This document shows, piece by piece, positions 5,878-14,745 of a stretch of 64,000 bases of DNA. Made by a program: the position numbers and the translations under genes. Below the pieces are notes generated by a model. That model was not told the DNA's origin and made no database searches. It saw only the letters and a program-made list of their open reading frames with translations. The DNA is from Candidatus Bathyarchaeota archaeon (GTDB lineage: Archaea; Thermoproteota; Bathyarchaeia; Bathyarchaeales; Bathycorpusculaceae), in assembly GCA_026014595.1 (NCBI GenBank), contig JAOZHY010000002.1, positions 1 through 64,000 on the forward strand, in the 5' to 3' direction. How positions within the stretch are numbered: position 1 is the first letter of the stretch; each line of letters opens with the position of its first letter.

Positions 5878-6330
5878 GTGGCGAAGGCTTTAGTTGTTTA
5901 TTACAGCATGTATGGCAATACTGAGAAATTGGCGAAGGCTTTAGCCGCGGGATTAGAAAGTGGCGGCGTCGAAGCCGACGTTGTTAAGGTTGAAGCAGTC
6001 AAGTTTGATGAATTAGCGAGAGTTGATTTGCTGTGTGTTGGAAGCCCAGTGCATGCTTGGAACGCGTCCAAGCCTGTGAAGGATTTTCTGGAGCGGTTGA
6101 AAAATGCAGAGGGCTTGGCGGGCAAAAAGGCGTTTGCGTTTGACACCAAGATGAGGAGTAGGCTGGCTGGAAGCGCGGGAGATAAGATTGAGAAGAAGCT
6201 TAAGGATATGGGCTTGACCATCGCGAAGCACAGCGAATCAGCCATTGTAATGGGCAGGGACGGGCCACTCGAAGAAGGCGCAGAGGAAACTTTCAAGCAA
6301 ATAGGCATGGAACTCGCCAAAATGTTGTAG
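5878..6330 (+). CDS. Flavodoxin-like FMN protein 1, 150 aa
   Basis: Small electron carrier. The phosphate-binding loop is VVYYSMYGNTEKLAKAL, the classic T/S-x-T-G-N-T-like site at the N-terminus, followed by the VLCVGSPVHAWNASKP flavin loop. GTG 5878 is preferred because GGGTGAT (5866-5872) sits 5 nt upstream; the TTG at 5872 overlaps that site. The domain is complete at 150 residues. It is followed 21 nt later by a second flavodoxin, so the two probably share a transcript. Redox partner unknown. Confidence 0.8.
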   Translation: MAKALVVYYSMYGNTEKLAKALAAGLESGGVEADVVKVEAVKFDELARVDLLCVGSPVHAWNASKPVKDFLERLKNAEGLAGKKAFAFDTKMRSRLAGSAGDKIEKKLKDMGLTIAKHSESAIVMGRDGPLEEGAEETFKQIGMELAKML

Positions 6331-6351
6331 CTGCAAAGGCAGGTTTGAAGA

Positions 6352-6825
6352 ATGAAAGGCATAGTTGTTTACGACACATCATACGGAAACACCAAGAAAA
6401 TCGGGGAAACCATCGCAGAGACACTGAAAGAGTCTGGATTAGATGTTGACGTTTTCTATGTGAGAGACGTCAAGAAGTTAAGCGGAAAAGACTATGATTT
6501 TCTGGTTCTCGGTTCTCCGACCAAATTTGGCACGATGAGCTTTGCAGTCAGAGGTTTCTTAGGTAAGGTGAAGAGTGAGGAATGGATGAACAAGCCTTTT
6601 GCGGCTTTCGACACTGAAAATCCCGAGAACGTTGAGCGCGCACAAGCTGAAAATAAAGAATGGAGTGCGGCTGAAAAGATTGCTCAAAGGCTTAGAGAAA
6701 AGAAGATGAATCAACTGATGCCAGTTTTGAAAGCGCTTGTGATTGGGCAAAAAGGACCGATTGTGGATGGCGAAATCGAGCGGACAAAAGACTATGCAAG
6801 GCAATTCGCAACTAAATTGAAGTAA
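6352..6825 (+). CDS. Flavodoxin-like FMN protein 2, 157 aa
   Basis: Starts MKGIVVYDTSYGNTKKIGET, with D-T-S-Y-G-N-T as the FMN phosphate loop, then LGSPTKFGTMSFAVRGF as the isoalloxazine loop and IGQKGPIVDGE near the C-terminus. It is paralogous to the gene just upstream but differs in detail (for example an insert around ENPENVERAQ), so it is not a recent duplicate. Likely a soluble electron carrier or the flavin part of a small oxidoreductase. Confidence 0.8.
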   Translation: MKGIVVYDTSYGNTKKIGETIAETLKESGLDVDVFYVRDVKKLSGKDYDFLVLGSPTKFGTMSFAVRGFLGKVKSEEWMNKPFAAFDTENPENVERAQAENKEWSAAEKIAQRLREKKMNQLMPVLKALVIGQKGPIVDGEIERTKDYARQFATKLK

Positions 6826-7128
6826 AGTAACGAGAGGACATGCGTGAGGCAGCAAACAGAATTCTCCCGCAAGAACGACCACAAAGAATTTGTGACAACC
6901 ACTGTAGACTGAAAAAATTGACTTTTTCGTTCTCTGCTGTAGACAGCAGCGGTGCACATTTGCAATTCTCAAACGAGGACAAGTCTCTGTGTTTGCGTGC
7001 AGGAAATCTCTAAGGCAGCGCCTTAAAAACCGTGTAGTGTGCAGGATGCTTTAGCATGCTTATTGAAAAATAGCCCACTAGTTTTAAATATTCGTGTTCC
7101 ATGGAGCATAGTGCTCAAGGTGCAGCAG

Positions 7129-7569
7129 ATGCCCAAACAGGAAAAAGGGAAATCCCATTCAATTCGTCCAGTCAGCAAGCGACCGCCAAGCTGGTGCAAG
7201 TACCAGCCTGAAGAAGTGGAAGCTTTCGTTATCAAACTCGCCAAAGAAGGGCACTCGCTAAGCAGCATCGGCACCATACTCAGGGACCAGTACGCCATTC
7301 CGCTGGTTAAGCCAATAACAGGCAAGAGCATAAGCGACATACTGGAAGACGCAGGATTAGCGCCTTCGATGCCTGAGGACTTGGCTAACTTGATTAAGAA
7401 GGCACAGGCGCTTGCAGTGCATCTAGATAAGCACAAGAAGGACCTGCACAACAAACGCTCCATGCAGGTCATCGAAGCACAAATACACAAACTCTCACGA
7501 TACTACAAGCGCAAAGGCGTCTTGCCCAAGAATTGGAAGTACGAGGCAAAAGTAGCCTCCATAACATAG
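7129..7569 (+). CDS. rpsO: 30S ribosomal protein S15 (uS15), 146 aa
   Basis: Archaeal S15 binds the central domain of 16S rRNA. The N-terminal archaeal extension (SIRPVSKRPPSWCKY) and core (GKSISDILEDAGLAP, then NKRSMQVIEAQIHKLSRYYK) are clear. ATG 7129 is chosen because AGGTG lies 6 nt upstream and the product then has the usual 146-150 residues; the frame is open further upstream but with no ribosome site. A TATA-like TTTTAAATA is at about 7082-7090. It begins an rpsO, recJ-like, pcc1 order often seen in archaea. Confidence 0.93.
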   Translation: MPKQEKGKSHSIRPVSKRPPSWCKYQPEEVEAFVIKLAKEGHSLSSIGTILRDQYAIPLVKPITGKSISDILEDAGLAPSMPEDLANLIKKAQALAVHLDKHKKDLHNKRSMQVIEAQIHKLSRYYKRKGVLPKNWKYEAKVASIT

Positions 7570-7666
7570 CTTAGAACCGAGTTTTCAGGTGCTTTTTTCG
7601 CAGGCAGTAGGCAGGACACCAGCTTTAAATTAAGGAACCCAGCTTTTAGGAAAGAGTGGAAAACAC

Positions 7667-9127
7667 ATGACAGTGCAGATGCCAACTGAAGCCTTCTTAG
7701 CGTCAGCCGCAAAAGCCGCCAAGGTAATCTCTGAAACCGTGGAAAAAGACGGGTTCATACACATTTTCTCTCACTTGGATGCAGATGGCATCGCTGCGGC
7801 AGGCGTAATCGGCAAAGCCCTGTATCGGCTGGACGCGAGATTCCGCATCAGGATAACGCAGTGGGTTGACGAGAAAATCATAGGTGAAATAATCGCGGAC
7901 AAGCCGCAACTGGTGATTTTGACGGATTTCGGCAGCGGCTACCTTGAACTCCTGGATGAAAAAGTCCCAGATTTCCGACTCCTCATACTGGACCATCACC
8001 AAATTTTAGGAAAAACGGATAACGAGAATTTTGTGCAGGTTAACCCGCATGTTCACGGCATAGACGGGGCAACTGAAGTTAGCGGTTCCGGAGTAGCTTA
8101 TTTCGTGGCCAAAGCCGTAAATCCAGCAAATGTCGATTTGTCGCCCATAGCGCTAGTCGGCGCGCTCGGGGACATGCAGGACAAGTGTGAACAGAGAAAA
8201 CTCTGCGGCTTAAACGAGCGCATAATCAAAGATGCCGTGAGCGTAGGCCTAGTCAATGTGGAGAAGGATTTGACGTTCTTCGGCAGAGAAACACGCCCCA
8301 TCCACAGGGCGTTGGCAGCCACTACCACCCCGTTTATTCCTGGGTTAAGCGGCGAAGAAGACGCCTGCGTCGCCTTCCTCAACAACCTCGGCATCGAACT
8401 GAAGGATGGCGGGCGTTGGCGTGCGCTCCGGGACCTCACAGAAGACGAAAAGAAACGCTTATCCTCGGCGCTGGCGGAACACCTGCTGTCAAAAGGATTG
8501 CACCTCGAAGTGGCGAACCTAATCGGCGACATATACGTTTTAAACCGCGAAGAGCCGTGGACGCCGTTGCGAGACGCCAGAGAATTCGCCGTGCTGCTGA
8601 ATAGCACTGGAAGACTGGACAGGCCAAGCTTGGGAATAGCGGTTTGCATGGGGGACAGGGGCACGGCGCTCGAGGAGGCGAACAGGGTTCTGGAGGATTA
8701 CAGGAAAACCATTAACACGTACTTGGGCTGGGTGATGGAAAAGCCTGAACGCCTAAAGGAGCTGGAGAATATATACGTTGTTTACGGTGAGAGCTTCATA
8801 AACGAGAAAATCATCGGTACCATCTCCTCTATCCTCATCAACAGCGTCGAACACCCTGAAAAGCCGCTCATAGCCTTTGCACAAGTGGAGAAAGAAGGCG
8901 CTGCCAAATTTTCTGCCAGAACCACCGACACCGCCCTGCGCAAAGGCGTCAACCTCGGTGACGTCATGCAGGCGGCTGAAAAATTCGGCGGCAAAGGAGG
9001 CGGTCACAACGTGGCAGCAGGTGCCCAAGTGCCCCTTGACAAGGTTGAAGACTTCATCAGAGCCGTGGACGGGTTGGTGGGCAAACAGCTACGGGGTGAA
9101 AAGGTTGGAAGCCACGATAACGCTTGA
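7667..9127 (+). CDS. RecJ-like DHH/DHHA1 phosphoesterase (GAN type), 486 aa
   Basis: Member of the archaeal RecJ/Cdc45 family, which acts as a single-strand exonuclease and associates with GINS in the replication complex. Metal motifs: SHLDADG (residues 35-41), the DHH motif in LDHHQ near residue 108, an internal D in GALGDMQD, and the DHHA1 signature GGKGGGHN near residue 440. All ligands are present, so it should be active rather than a Cdc45-like degenerate. TTTAAATT near 7624 is a likely TATA box. The 3' end overlaps pcc1 by 23 nt. Confidence 0.88.
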   Translation: MTVQMPTEAFLASAAKAAKVISETVEKDGFIHIFSHLDADGIAAAGVIGKALYRLDARFRIRITQWVDEKIIGEIIADKPQLVILTDFGSGYLELLDEKVPDFRLLILDHHQILGKTDNENFVQVNPHVHGIDGATEVSGSGVAYFVAKAVNPANVDLSPIALVGALGDMQDKCEQRKLCGLNERIIKDAVSVGLVNVEKDLTFFGRETRPIHRALAATTTPFIPGLSGEEDACVAFLNNLGIELKDGGRWRALRDLTEDEKKRLSSALAEHLLSKGLHLEVANLIGDIYVLNREEPWTPLRDAREFAVLLNSTGRLDRPSLGIAVCMGDRGTALEEANRVLEDYRKTINTYLGWVMEKPERLKELENIYVVYGESFINEKIIGTISSILINSVEHPEKPLIAFAQVEKEGAAKFSARTTDTALRKGVNLGDVMQAAEKFGGKGGGHNVAAGAQVPLDKVEDFIRAVDGLVGKQLRGEKVGSHDNA

Positions 9128-9353
9128 GTACGACGACGCGAAAACGGCTGAGGCTGTGGCACGCGCGGTTTCCCCAGACAACTTCAAGATCCCCACTGGG
9201 CTGTCCATAAAAACGGTTTGCGTCGGGAAACAGGTCATCACCAACTTGGAGGCTGAGGTGAAACTTGCCACTTTCATCGCCACGATTGACGATTTGCTCT
9301 TCAGCGCCTCAACAGCGGAAAAGGCGCTGCGCATCATAAAAGGCGCGCGTTGA
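9105..9353 (+). CDS. KEOPS subunit Pcc1, 82 aa
   Basis: Dimerisation subunit of the KEOPS complex, which makes t6A on tRNA. The sequence matches the CTAG/Pcc1 fold: ATITLEYDDAKTAEAVARAV, then a Val/Ile strand and a C-terminal helix with FSASTAEKALRII. TTG 9105 is chosen as start because GGGGTGA (9093-9099) lies 5 nt upstream; a GTG at 9096 has no site. It begins inside the recJ-like gene, so the two are translationally linked. Kae1 and Bud32 are encoded at 54813-56482. Confidence 0.8.
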   Translation: MEATITLEYDDAKTAEAVARAVSPDNFKIPTGLSIKTVCVGKQVITNLEAEVKLATFIATIDDLLFSASTAEKALRIIKGAR

Positions 9354-9390
9354 AGTCTTATCTACAACCATGTACATTGCTTAGTCAGAA

Positions 9391-10755
9391 GTGGAAAAGT
9401 TGCTGAAGACCGCCTGGACCGTTGCCATCGAAACCCTAAGCTGGATGGAGATGCAGAAACTCAGCGAGCACATGGCTCTGAATCAAACCGTCAAGCAGTT
9501 GGGCGTAAAGGACGCTGATGCTATCCGATACGCTTACGGCTTGGTGGTTGAAACCATTAGGCGGAGGAACCTGATAGACAGGTTCGTCAACAGCGTGCTG
9601 AAGCCGAAAACGATAAGCGAGTTAAACCTGGGTGTCCAAGCGTTTCTGAGGCTTTACGTTTACCAGAACCGAGTGACAAAGAACTGGGCGAAAACAGATT
9701 TGATTGAAGCAGAGCGAATCGCCAGTTTGGGACGCGCGATTTTGGGATGGAAGACGCTGCTGGAGGTCGAACCCGTTCTGGGTTTTCTGCTCACACGCCA
9801 GATTGAGCCGTTACTGAAGACAGCAAGCGACGAAGCAAGAACAGGGCTGCAGACGTTTCATCCCACATGGTTTGTCAAGTACTGCTTCAGGCTCTTCGGT
9901 CGCGACGAAGCCATAGCCTTCCTCGAAGGAAACGTTAATCCGCCGCCGACGTACGTTCGGCTGAACACGCTTAAGGCTTCTGAAGACGAGCTTCTTGAAA
10001 AGCTAGGCGCTGAAGACGTGAAGCTGGAGAAGGCTGAACCTCTTACGCATGTGTACAAGGTGGTGGGCGCCAAGAAGCCACTGGCTGGCACCACGAGCTT
10101 CAAGGAAGGCTTATTCTACATCCAAGACAAGGCGAGCTGTTTTTCCACGGAAGCCGCTGCACCTAAGCCCGGCGCAACGGTTCTGGATGTGTGTGCTGCG
10201 CCCGGCGCTAAAACTACGTACATCGCGCAGCTTATGCAGAACCGGGGCGCGGTTTACTCGGTGGATTACTCTCTTCGAAGGTTGCAGGTTTGGAAACGGG
10301 AGGTGGCGCGGATGGGCGTGACAATTGCGGAGCCAGTTTTAGCGGATGCACGGGCTGCTTTGCCCGTCGCGTTGGAGGCGGACAGCGTAGTTTTGGACCC
10401 GCCATGCACTGGCACGGGCACATTCGGCAGGTTTCCTTCAGCCAAGTGGCGGCTCACGCCCAGGTCGATTGAGAAGATGGCAGAGATCCAATGGCAGATG
10501 ATTAACCGCTGCGCAGAAGCGGTTAAGGCTGGCGGCGCTTTGACCTATTCGACGTGCAGCGTAACCATGGAGGAGAACGAACTTGTTATCGAGCGATTCC
10601 TGAAATGGCATCCAGAATTCGCGCTTGCGGAGATAAGACCAGAGTTTGGCGCGCCAGGTCTCAGGGGTTTGAGCAAGTGCCGGAGACTGTACCCGCACCT
10701 TCACGAGAGCAACGGCTTCTTCGTAGCCAAACTGCAAAAAAATAACCGATGCTGA
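9391..10755 (+). CDS. RNA m5C methyltransferase, NSUN/RsmB family, 454 aa
   Basis: SAM-dependent cytosine-C5 methylation of rRNA or tRNA. N-terminal helical NusB-like domain (residues 1-150), then a Rossmann domain with the SAM motif DVCAAPGAKT (about 265), motif IV DPPCTGTG with one catalytic Cys (about 339) and motif VI YSTCS with the other (about 388). Both Cys are present, as needed for NSUN catalysis. Start GTG 9391 has no clear ribosome site. The NusB-like domain resembles bacterial RsmB, but the exact target cannot be told. Confidence 0.88.
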   Translation: MEKLLKTAWTVAIETLSWMEMQKLSEHMALNQTVKQLGVKDADAIRYAYGLVVETIRRRNLIDRFVNSVLKPKTISELNLGVQAFLRLYVYQNRVTKNWAKTDLIEAERIASLGRAILGWKTLLEVEPVLGFLLTRQIEPLLKTASDEARTGLQTFHPTWFVKYCFRLFGRDEAIAFLEGNVNPPPTYVRLNTLKASEDELLEKLGAEDVKLEKAEPLTHVYKVVGAKKPLAGTTSFKEGLFYIQDKASCFSTEAAAPKPGATVLDVCAAPGAKTTYIAQLMQNRGAVYSVDYSLRRLQVWKREVARMGVTIAEPVLADARAALPVALEADSVVLDPPCTGTGTFGRFPSAKWRLTPRSIEKMAEIQWQMINRCAEAVKAGGALTYSTCSVTMEENELVIERFLKWHPEFALAEIRPEFGAPGLRGLSKCRRLYPHLHESNGFFVAKLQKNNRC

Positions 10756-11088
10756 TTCGCCAGCCACCTCAACACGCCTGCGTTTTCTGACAAAACAAAG
10801 CATCTAAGAACGCTTTGCTTCATTCACCCTCTTTAATAGGAGAGAGGTACAGATGCCTCGCGCTGATAGCGCAGAAACCTATTTGGAGCCTAATAGCAGT
10901 TCTATGCAGGAACTAGTAGAGGGTAGGGCTGCCCGGAGCTGTCAACGCTATGCATGGCTCCTTTTAAGGGGCTATATACAAAAATCGCACATCAGTTCAG
11001 CCTACCGCCAGCACCAGATTGCAGCGCTAATAAAATCAAAGATAAATAGTTGGACTGCACATTCCTATGGAATAGGATGGAGATTTAA
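10756..11088. other. Intergenic region with repeat element B, leader of the Lsm gene
   Basis: Contains the 53-nt element at 10878-10930, a TATA-like GCTATATAC near 10970, a second AT-rich site near 11029 and a ribosome site GGATGGAG just before 11089. A 94-codon frame (10853-11137) runs through the repeat; it overlaps the Lsm start and has no family resemblance, so it is not called. Confidence 0.5.
10878..10930 (+). repeat. Conserved 53-nt element, copy B (candidate structured RNA)
   Basis: Gap-free match to 5678-5730 (42/53). Its hairpin is AGTTC (10898-10902) with GAACT (10910-10914) and a loop holding TGCAG. The outer pair is A-U here and G-C in copy A, a compensatory change. It sits 158 nt upstream of the Lsm gene. 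Confidence 0.6.
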
Positions 11089-11511
11089 GTGTCTGTACCA
11101 CAGAGAAAATTCTTCACCGAAGTCGCGGCGCTGGTAGAAAAAACCGTCAGCGTCTCAACCACCACGGGAAAAACATTCACCGGCACACTAATCGGCATTA
11201 ACCCCGACAACCTGAGCCTGTGCATAGCCGAAGCAAAAGACGAAACTGGAAAAGTCACGCATAGGCTGTTCCTAAACGGCAACGTCGTGGCTCAAATTTC
11301 AAGCGCCGAGAAACCCTTCGATCTGCAAGCCTTAGCGAGCCGCCTAGAAAAAGTGTTCCCAACAATGGTTAAGCTGTACGAAGACAAAGGATTCATATGG
11401 GTCATGGACAAGGTGAAGCTGACTGAACGCGGTGTTGTGGAAGGTTCAGGTCCAGCTGCAGAACGCGTGCAAAGAGTCTACGAACAATTCATGAGCGAAA
11501 CAAAGGGTTAG
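11089..11511 (+). CDS. Lsm/Sm-like RNA-binding protein with C-terminal domain (SmAP3 type), 140 aa
   Basis: The first 75 residues are an Sm fold: the Sm1 region SVSTTTGKTFTGTLIGINPD and the Sm2-like LFLNGNVVAQISS. Residues 80-140 add a helical C-terminal domain (DLQALASRLEKVFP...). This two-part layout is the SmAP3 type of archaeal Sm protein rather than the 75-residue SmAP1/2. It probably forms a ring that binds RNA. Start GTG 11089 with GGATGGAG upstream. Its stop overlaps the convergent PAC2 gene by 4 nt. Confidence 0.78.
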   Translation: MSVPQRKFFTEVAALVEKTVSVSTTTGKTFTGTLIGINPDNLSLCIAEAKDETGKVTHRLFLNGNVVAQISSAEKPFDLQALASRLEKVFPTMVKLYEDKGFIWVMDKVKLTERGVVEGSGPAAERVQRVYEQFMSETKG

Positions 11512-12257
11512 ATGAACCAGCGCATCTGCTCCTCTTTCTTCTTTTCTTCAGCGATGTTTCTGATTAGCCCGAAGGACTCAAGTATCTTCTTTGTCTGCTC
11601 CGCCGCAGCGTCCAGCTTAGAAACGTCAATCTTCAAATCCAAGTATTTACCGAGCGTAGCCAAGGCGTGTCGAGTGGCGTTCACGTCAGGAAACATACCC
11701 AGCGTATCCACCAGCAGCGCAAACCCCTTCAGGTTCCGAAGCCTCCCCATGCCTATGAGAAGCCCTGCGATGCCGAAAATGTGCCCAACCATAATCTTAG
11801 TTCCCAAATCCAACGCTTCCTTCATCGAATCCGCGTCCGTGGCAGCGCTGTAGATGGCTGGAACAGGCTGAACCTCATCCTTCTTGAAACCGCCGATAGA
11901 AATGACTGTGCGACAGCCAAGTTCCTGCACGATGTCCAGCACCTTACCGCAAAGCTCGTACTGCCCAAAAGTCGTTAACGCCTGGCTGTTGCCGTACCAG
12001 ATTATCAAATCGCGTTTGCCCTCTCCTCGCTTATAATAGTACAGCTCATTAACGGGCGAATTAACGCCTCCGCCTTCCGTTGTCGATGCAAAATCCTGAA
12101 ACGAGGCTGACACGATTTCGGCGAAACGCTTTGCCTTCAACTCGTTTATCAGGTGCAAAGCTGCAATGTTAGCGACGAAACCTATTCCCGGCAAGCCTTC
12201 AATAAGGATTGGGTCGTTGAGCTCTGGTTTTTCATGGATTTCTATGGTGCAGACCAT
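11508..12257 (-). CDS. PAC2-family protein (proteasome assembly chaperone-like), 249 aa
   Basis: The PAC2 core is clear: PILIEGLPGIGFVANIAALH at the N-terminus and TVISIGGFKKDE in the middle, followed by GIAGLLIGMG. Archaeal members include proteasome assembly factors such as PbaB; others are unassigned. ATG 12257 is used because the homologous region starts here; upstream codons up to 12296 are open but unlike the family. The C-terminus ends R-W-F-I, not a clear HbYX motif, so direct docking on the proteasome is uncertain. Confidence 0.85.
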   Translation of the reverse strand: MVCTIEIHEKPELNDPILIEGLPGIGFVANIAALHLINELKAKRFAEIVSASFQDFASTTEGGGVNSPVNELYYYKRGEGKRDLIIWYGNSQALTTFGQYELCGKVLDIVQELGCRTVISIGGFKKDEVQPVPAIYSAATDADSMKEALDLGTKIMVGHIFGIAGLLIGMGRLRNLKGFALLVDTLGMFPDVNATRHALATLGKYLDLKIDVSKLDAAAEQTKKILESFGLIRNIAEEKKKEEQMRWFI

Positions 12258-12317
12258 GGTTCGGCGCCTCAGCAAGACCTGTAATAGATAAAACAAGCGA
12301 TATAAGGATGCCTAATT

Positions 12318-12989
12318 CTAAACGTGACAGTTATTCTCAATCAGCTCCACGCGAAGAAAAACCATGCGCTCATCCACACTTTTCTCAATTGGTTTTATCT
12401 TGTAAATTTTTGAGTAAAGGGGACTTCCAACGCATATAGTGTGGTACTCACCGTTCTCTCCCAATGGATCTACCCCGTTAGTTTTCGACAAGAATTCCGT
12501 AGCCGTATCTTTGCTTAACGTGAACCCCAGCCACTCTTCGCCTAAATGTTTAGTGTCAACGCCTATTATGGTAGCTTTAAAAGTCGAATTTGGGTTTGCA
12601 AGAAACATTTCACGAAACAAAATCAGCGTGTCTTTTCCGAAAAGCGGCTCAAGCAGTTTCACGCCTCCGGCCTTACTGCACACCTCGCTGAGCCAGGCAA
12701 CGTGTTGCGGAACGTTAATGTCTCCAGCCACAAGAGCGCCAACATTAAGTTTCCTAAGTGTCTTAACCAGCTCGTCTCCGTCTGTGTCAAGTTTTACTAT
12801 CGTGAAGCTTTTGTGCATGGATTCCGCCAGCGTTTTTAGGGCTTCGATGTTAAATGCGTGAGGAGATGGGAAGGTTGGAATTTCGTAAATCAGGTGTTCA
12901 ACCTCGACTTCTTGTTTTTGCACCGTTTGCAGGGCGTAAAGCGATTCTTTGCCACCACTGAACAGGCATGCGGCTACAGTTTTTTTCAA
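12318..12989 (-). CDS. Diphthine-ammonia ligase-like ATP pyrophosphatase, 223 aa
   Basis: Belongs to the MJ0570-related ATP-PPase family; the eukaryal relative Dph6 makes the final amidation of diphthamide on EF-2. The ATP loop is LFSGGKESLYAL near the N-terminus, with the family segments HLIYEIPTFPSPHAFN and ALVAGDINVPQHVAWL. TTG 12989 is used because AGGTGA lies just upstream and the product then has the usual 223 residues. The frame stays open far upstream, but that part overlaps the divergent tgtA region. EF-2 in this window has the target His. Confidence 0.82.
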   Translation of the reverse strand: MKKTVAACLFSGGKESLYALQTVQKQEVEVEHLIYEIPTFPSPHAFNIEALKTLAESMHKSFTIVKLDTDGDELVKTLRKLNVGALVAGDINVPQHVAWLSEVCSKAGGVKLLEPLFGKDTLILFREMFLANPNSTFKATIIGVDTKHLGEEWLGFTLSKDTATEFLSKTNGVDPLGENGEYHTICVGSPLYSKIYKIKPIEKSVDERMVFLRVELIENNCHV

Positions 12990-13119
12990 ATAGTCACCTG
13001 CAAATCGTTTCCTTGTTATGAGCACGCCATTATAATAGTTTATAGTGGAGCATAAAACCTGCAGCGGCAGAGGGCTAACGTTTTTTATAAGCGTAACCGC
13101 TGATTGTTTAAGGTTCACA

Positions 13120-14745
13120 ATGAGCTTCGAAGTTAAAGAAAAAGACCTCCTCGCACGCATCGGAAAACTCAAAACCAAAAGCGGCACAGCGGAGACTCCG
13201 CTGCTGTTCCCGGTGATTAATCCCAGCATTCAGCCTGTCCCGCCCAAACGGCTGAAGGACGAGTTCGGTTTCGAAGCCGTCATAACTAACGCATACATCC
13301 TGAAGAAGCGCTACCAAAATAAGCCCGTTGAGCAGGGTGTGCACCGTTTCCTCGGGTTTGATGGCGCAGTTATGACAGACTCTGGCGCTTACCAAATCCT
13401 CGTTTACGGCAACGTGGAAGTCACCCAAGCCGAAATCGTCGAGTACCAGGAGCAGATAGGCAGCGACATTGCAACCATACTCGACATCCCGACAGGCTGG
13501 AAAGTAACCCGAGAACACGCCGAAGCTACAGTGACGGAAACACTTGAACGAGCCAAAGCCTTCTTCAAAACCAAAACCCGCAACGACATCCTCTGGGTTG
13601 GACCAGTCCAAGGCGGCAGACACCTCGACTTGGTGGCGAAATCCGCCGTCGCCATGAGAAAACTGCCCTTCCAAATTCACGCGTTGGGAAGCCCAACAGA
13701 AGTCATGGAGAACTACCGCTACGACGTGTTGGTGGACATGATTTTGGCGGCTAAACGGAACCTGCCCGTCGAGCGACCACTTCACCTTTTCGGCGCAGGA
13801 CACCCAGCCATGTTTGCTTTAGCCGTGGCTTTGGGCTGCGACTTCTTCGACTCCGCCGCTTACGCGCTGTACGCTCGGCAAGGACGTTACATGACTGAGA
13901 CTGGCACATGGAGCCTGAGCGAACTTGACTACTTCCCATGCCAATGTCCAAAATGCGCGGGCACCACGCCAAAAACGGTGGCGGCGCTACCGCAGAATGA
14001 TAAGGAGATTTTCCTCGCTGAGCATAATCTCTACGTCTGCGTCACCGAGCTCCGGCGAATAAAGCAAGCCATCCGAGATGGCAGGCTTTGGGAGCACTTG
14101 GAAATGAGGGCGCATGGGCATCCTGCCTTGTTCACGGCGCTGAAAAAGCTGAAAAACCACGCAGATTTCATCGAGAAATACGCGCCAGCAACTAAGAAAA
14201 GCGGGCTCTTCTTCTTCAATTCAGCGGGGCTTGCTCGCCCTGAAGTGGTTCGTTACAGGAATCGACTGCGGGAACGCTATTCCTCTCCACAGGATGCAAG
14301 GGTGCTGTTGCTACTTCCGCAGTCCAAGAAGAAGCCTTTCCACAAGGCACAGGAATTCAACAAAGTCAAGCAAACCATACAACGCTTAACCGAGACGCAG
14401 AGAAACATGATTCACATCTGCTTCTATGCAGCGCCTTTCGGCGTTGTTCCGCTGGAGCTTGACGAGGTTTACCCGCTTTCCCAGCATGAAACCGCGCTTC
14501 CACTTGACCGTGAAACCATAGACTACGTGGCAAACCAAGCGTCCGAGTACATCGAGCAAAGGCATTACGCGGTTGTGGTGCTGATTCACGACCCACAGAA
14601 CTGGGGCGACCGCGTCAAGAAATTGTGCAGAGCCGCCTGTCGAAAGAAAGGAGTAAGCTACGATTTTGTGGATGTTGAAGCGAAAAAGGGCAAAAACATT
14701 TTAACTCGGTTAGAGCTGATTCTGAGGAAGCACTTGAGCGAATGA
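13120..14745 (+). CDS. tgtA: tRNA-guanine(15) transglycosylase, archaeosine pathway, 541 aa
   Basis: Swaps G15 of archaeal tRNA for preQ0, the first step of archaeosine synthesis. The catalytic domain shows MTDSGAYQ with the nucleophile-region Asp, the TIM-barrel segment VGPVQGGRH and the zinc site C-Q-C-P-K-C followed by a His. Start ATG 13120, at the family N-terminus; GTTTTTTATAA at about 13080 is a likely TATA box. The C-terminal part matches the archaeal C1/C2 extension, but I see no clear PUA domain at the end, unlike the longer euryarchaeal enzymes. Overlaps the next gene by 4 nt. Confidence 0.88.
   Translation: MSFEVKEKDLLARIGKLKTKSGTAETPLLFPVINPSIQPVPPKRLKDEFGFEAVITNAYILKKRYQNKPVEQGVHRFLGFDGAVMTDSGAYQILVYGNVEVTQAEIVEYQEQIGSDIATILDIPTGWKVTREHAEATVTETLERAKAFFKTKTRNDILWVGPVQGGRHLDLVAKSAVAMRKLPFQIHALGSPTEVMENYRYDVLVDMILAAKRNLPVERPLHLFGAGHPAMFALAVALGCDFFDSAAYALYARQGRYMTETGTWSLSELDYFPCQCPKCAGTTPKTVAALPQNDKEIFLAEHNLYVCVTELRRIKQAIRDGRLWEHLEMRAHGHPALFTALKKLKNHADFIEKYAPATKKSGLFFFNSAGLARPEVVRYRNRLRERYSSPQDARVLLLLPQSKKKPFHKAQEFNKVKQTIQRLTETQRNMIHICFYAAPFGVVPLELDEVYPLSQHETALPLDRETIDYVANQASEYIEQRHYAVVVLIHDPQNWGDRVKKLCRAACRKKGVSYDFVDVEAKKGKNILTRLELILRKHLSE

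Noticed and set aside
10853-11137. 94-codon plus-strand frame over repeat B
   Set aside because: Shares the peptide YLEP...QE...EGR with the frame over repeat A, but differences fall evenly over codon positions and it overlaps the Lsm start, so RNA or DNA conservation explains it better.
13045-13119. Upstream start for tgtA
   Set aside because: The 25 codons before ATG 13120 overlap the likely TATA box and are not like other TgtA proteins.
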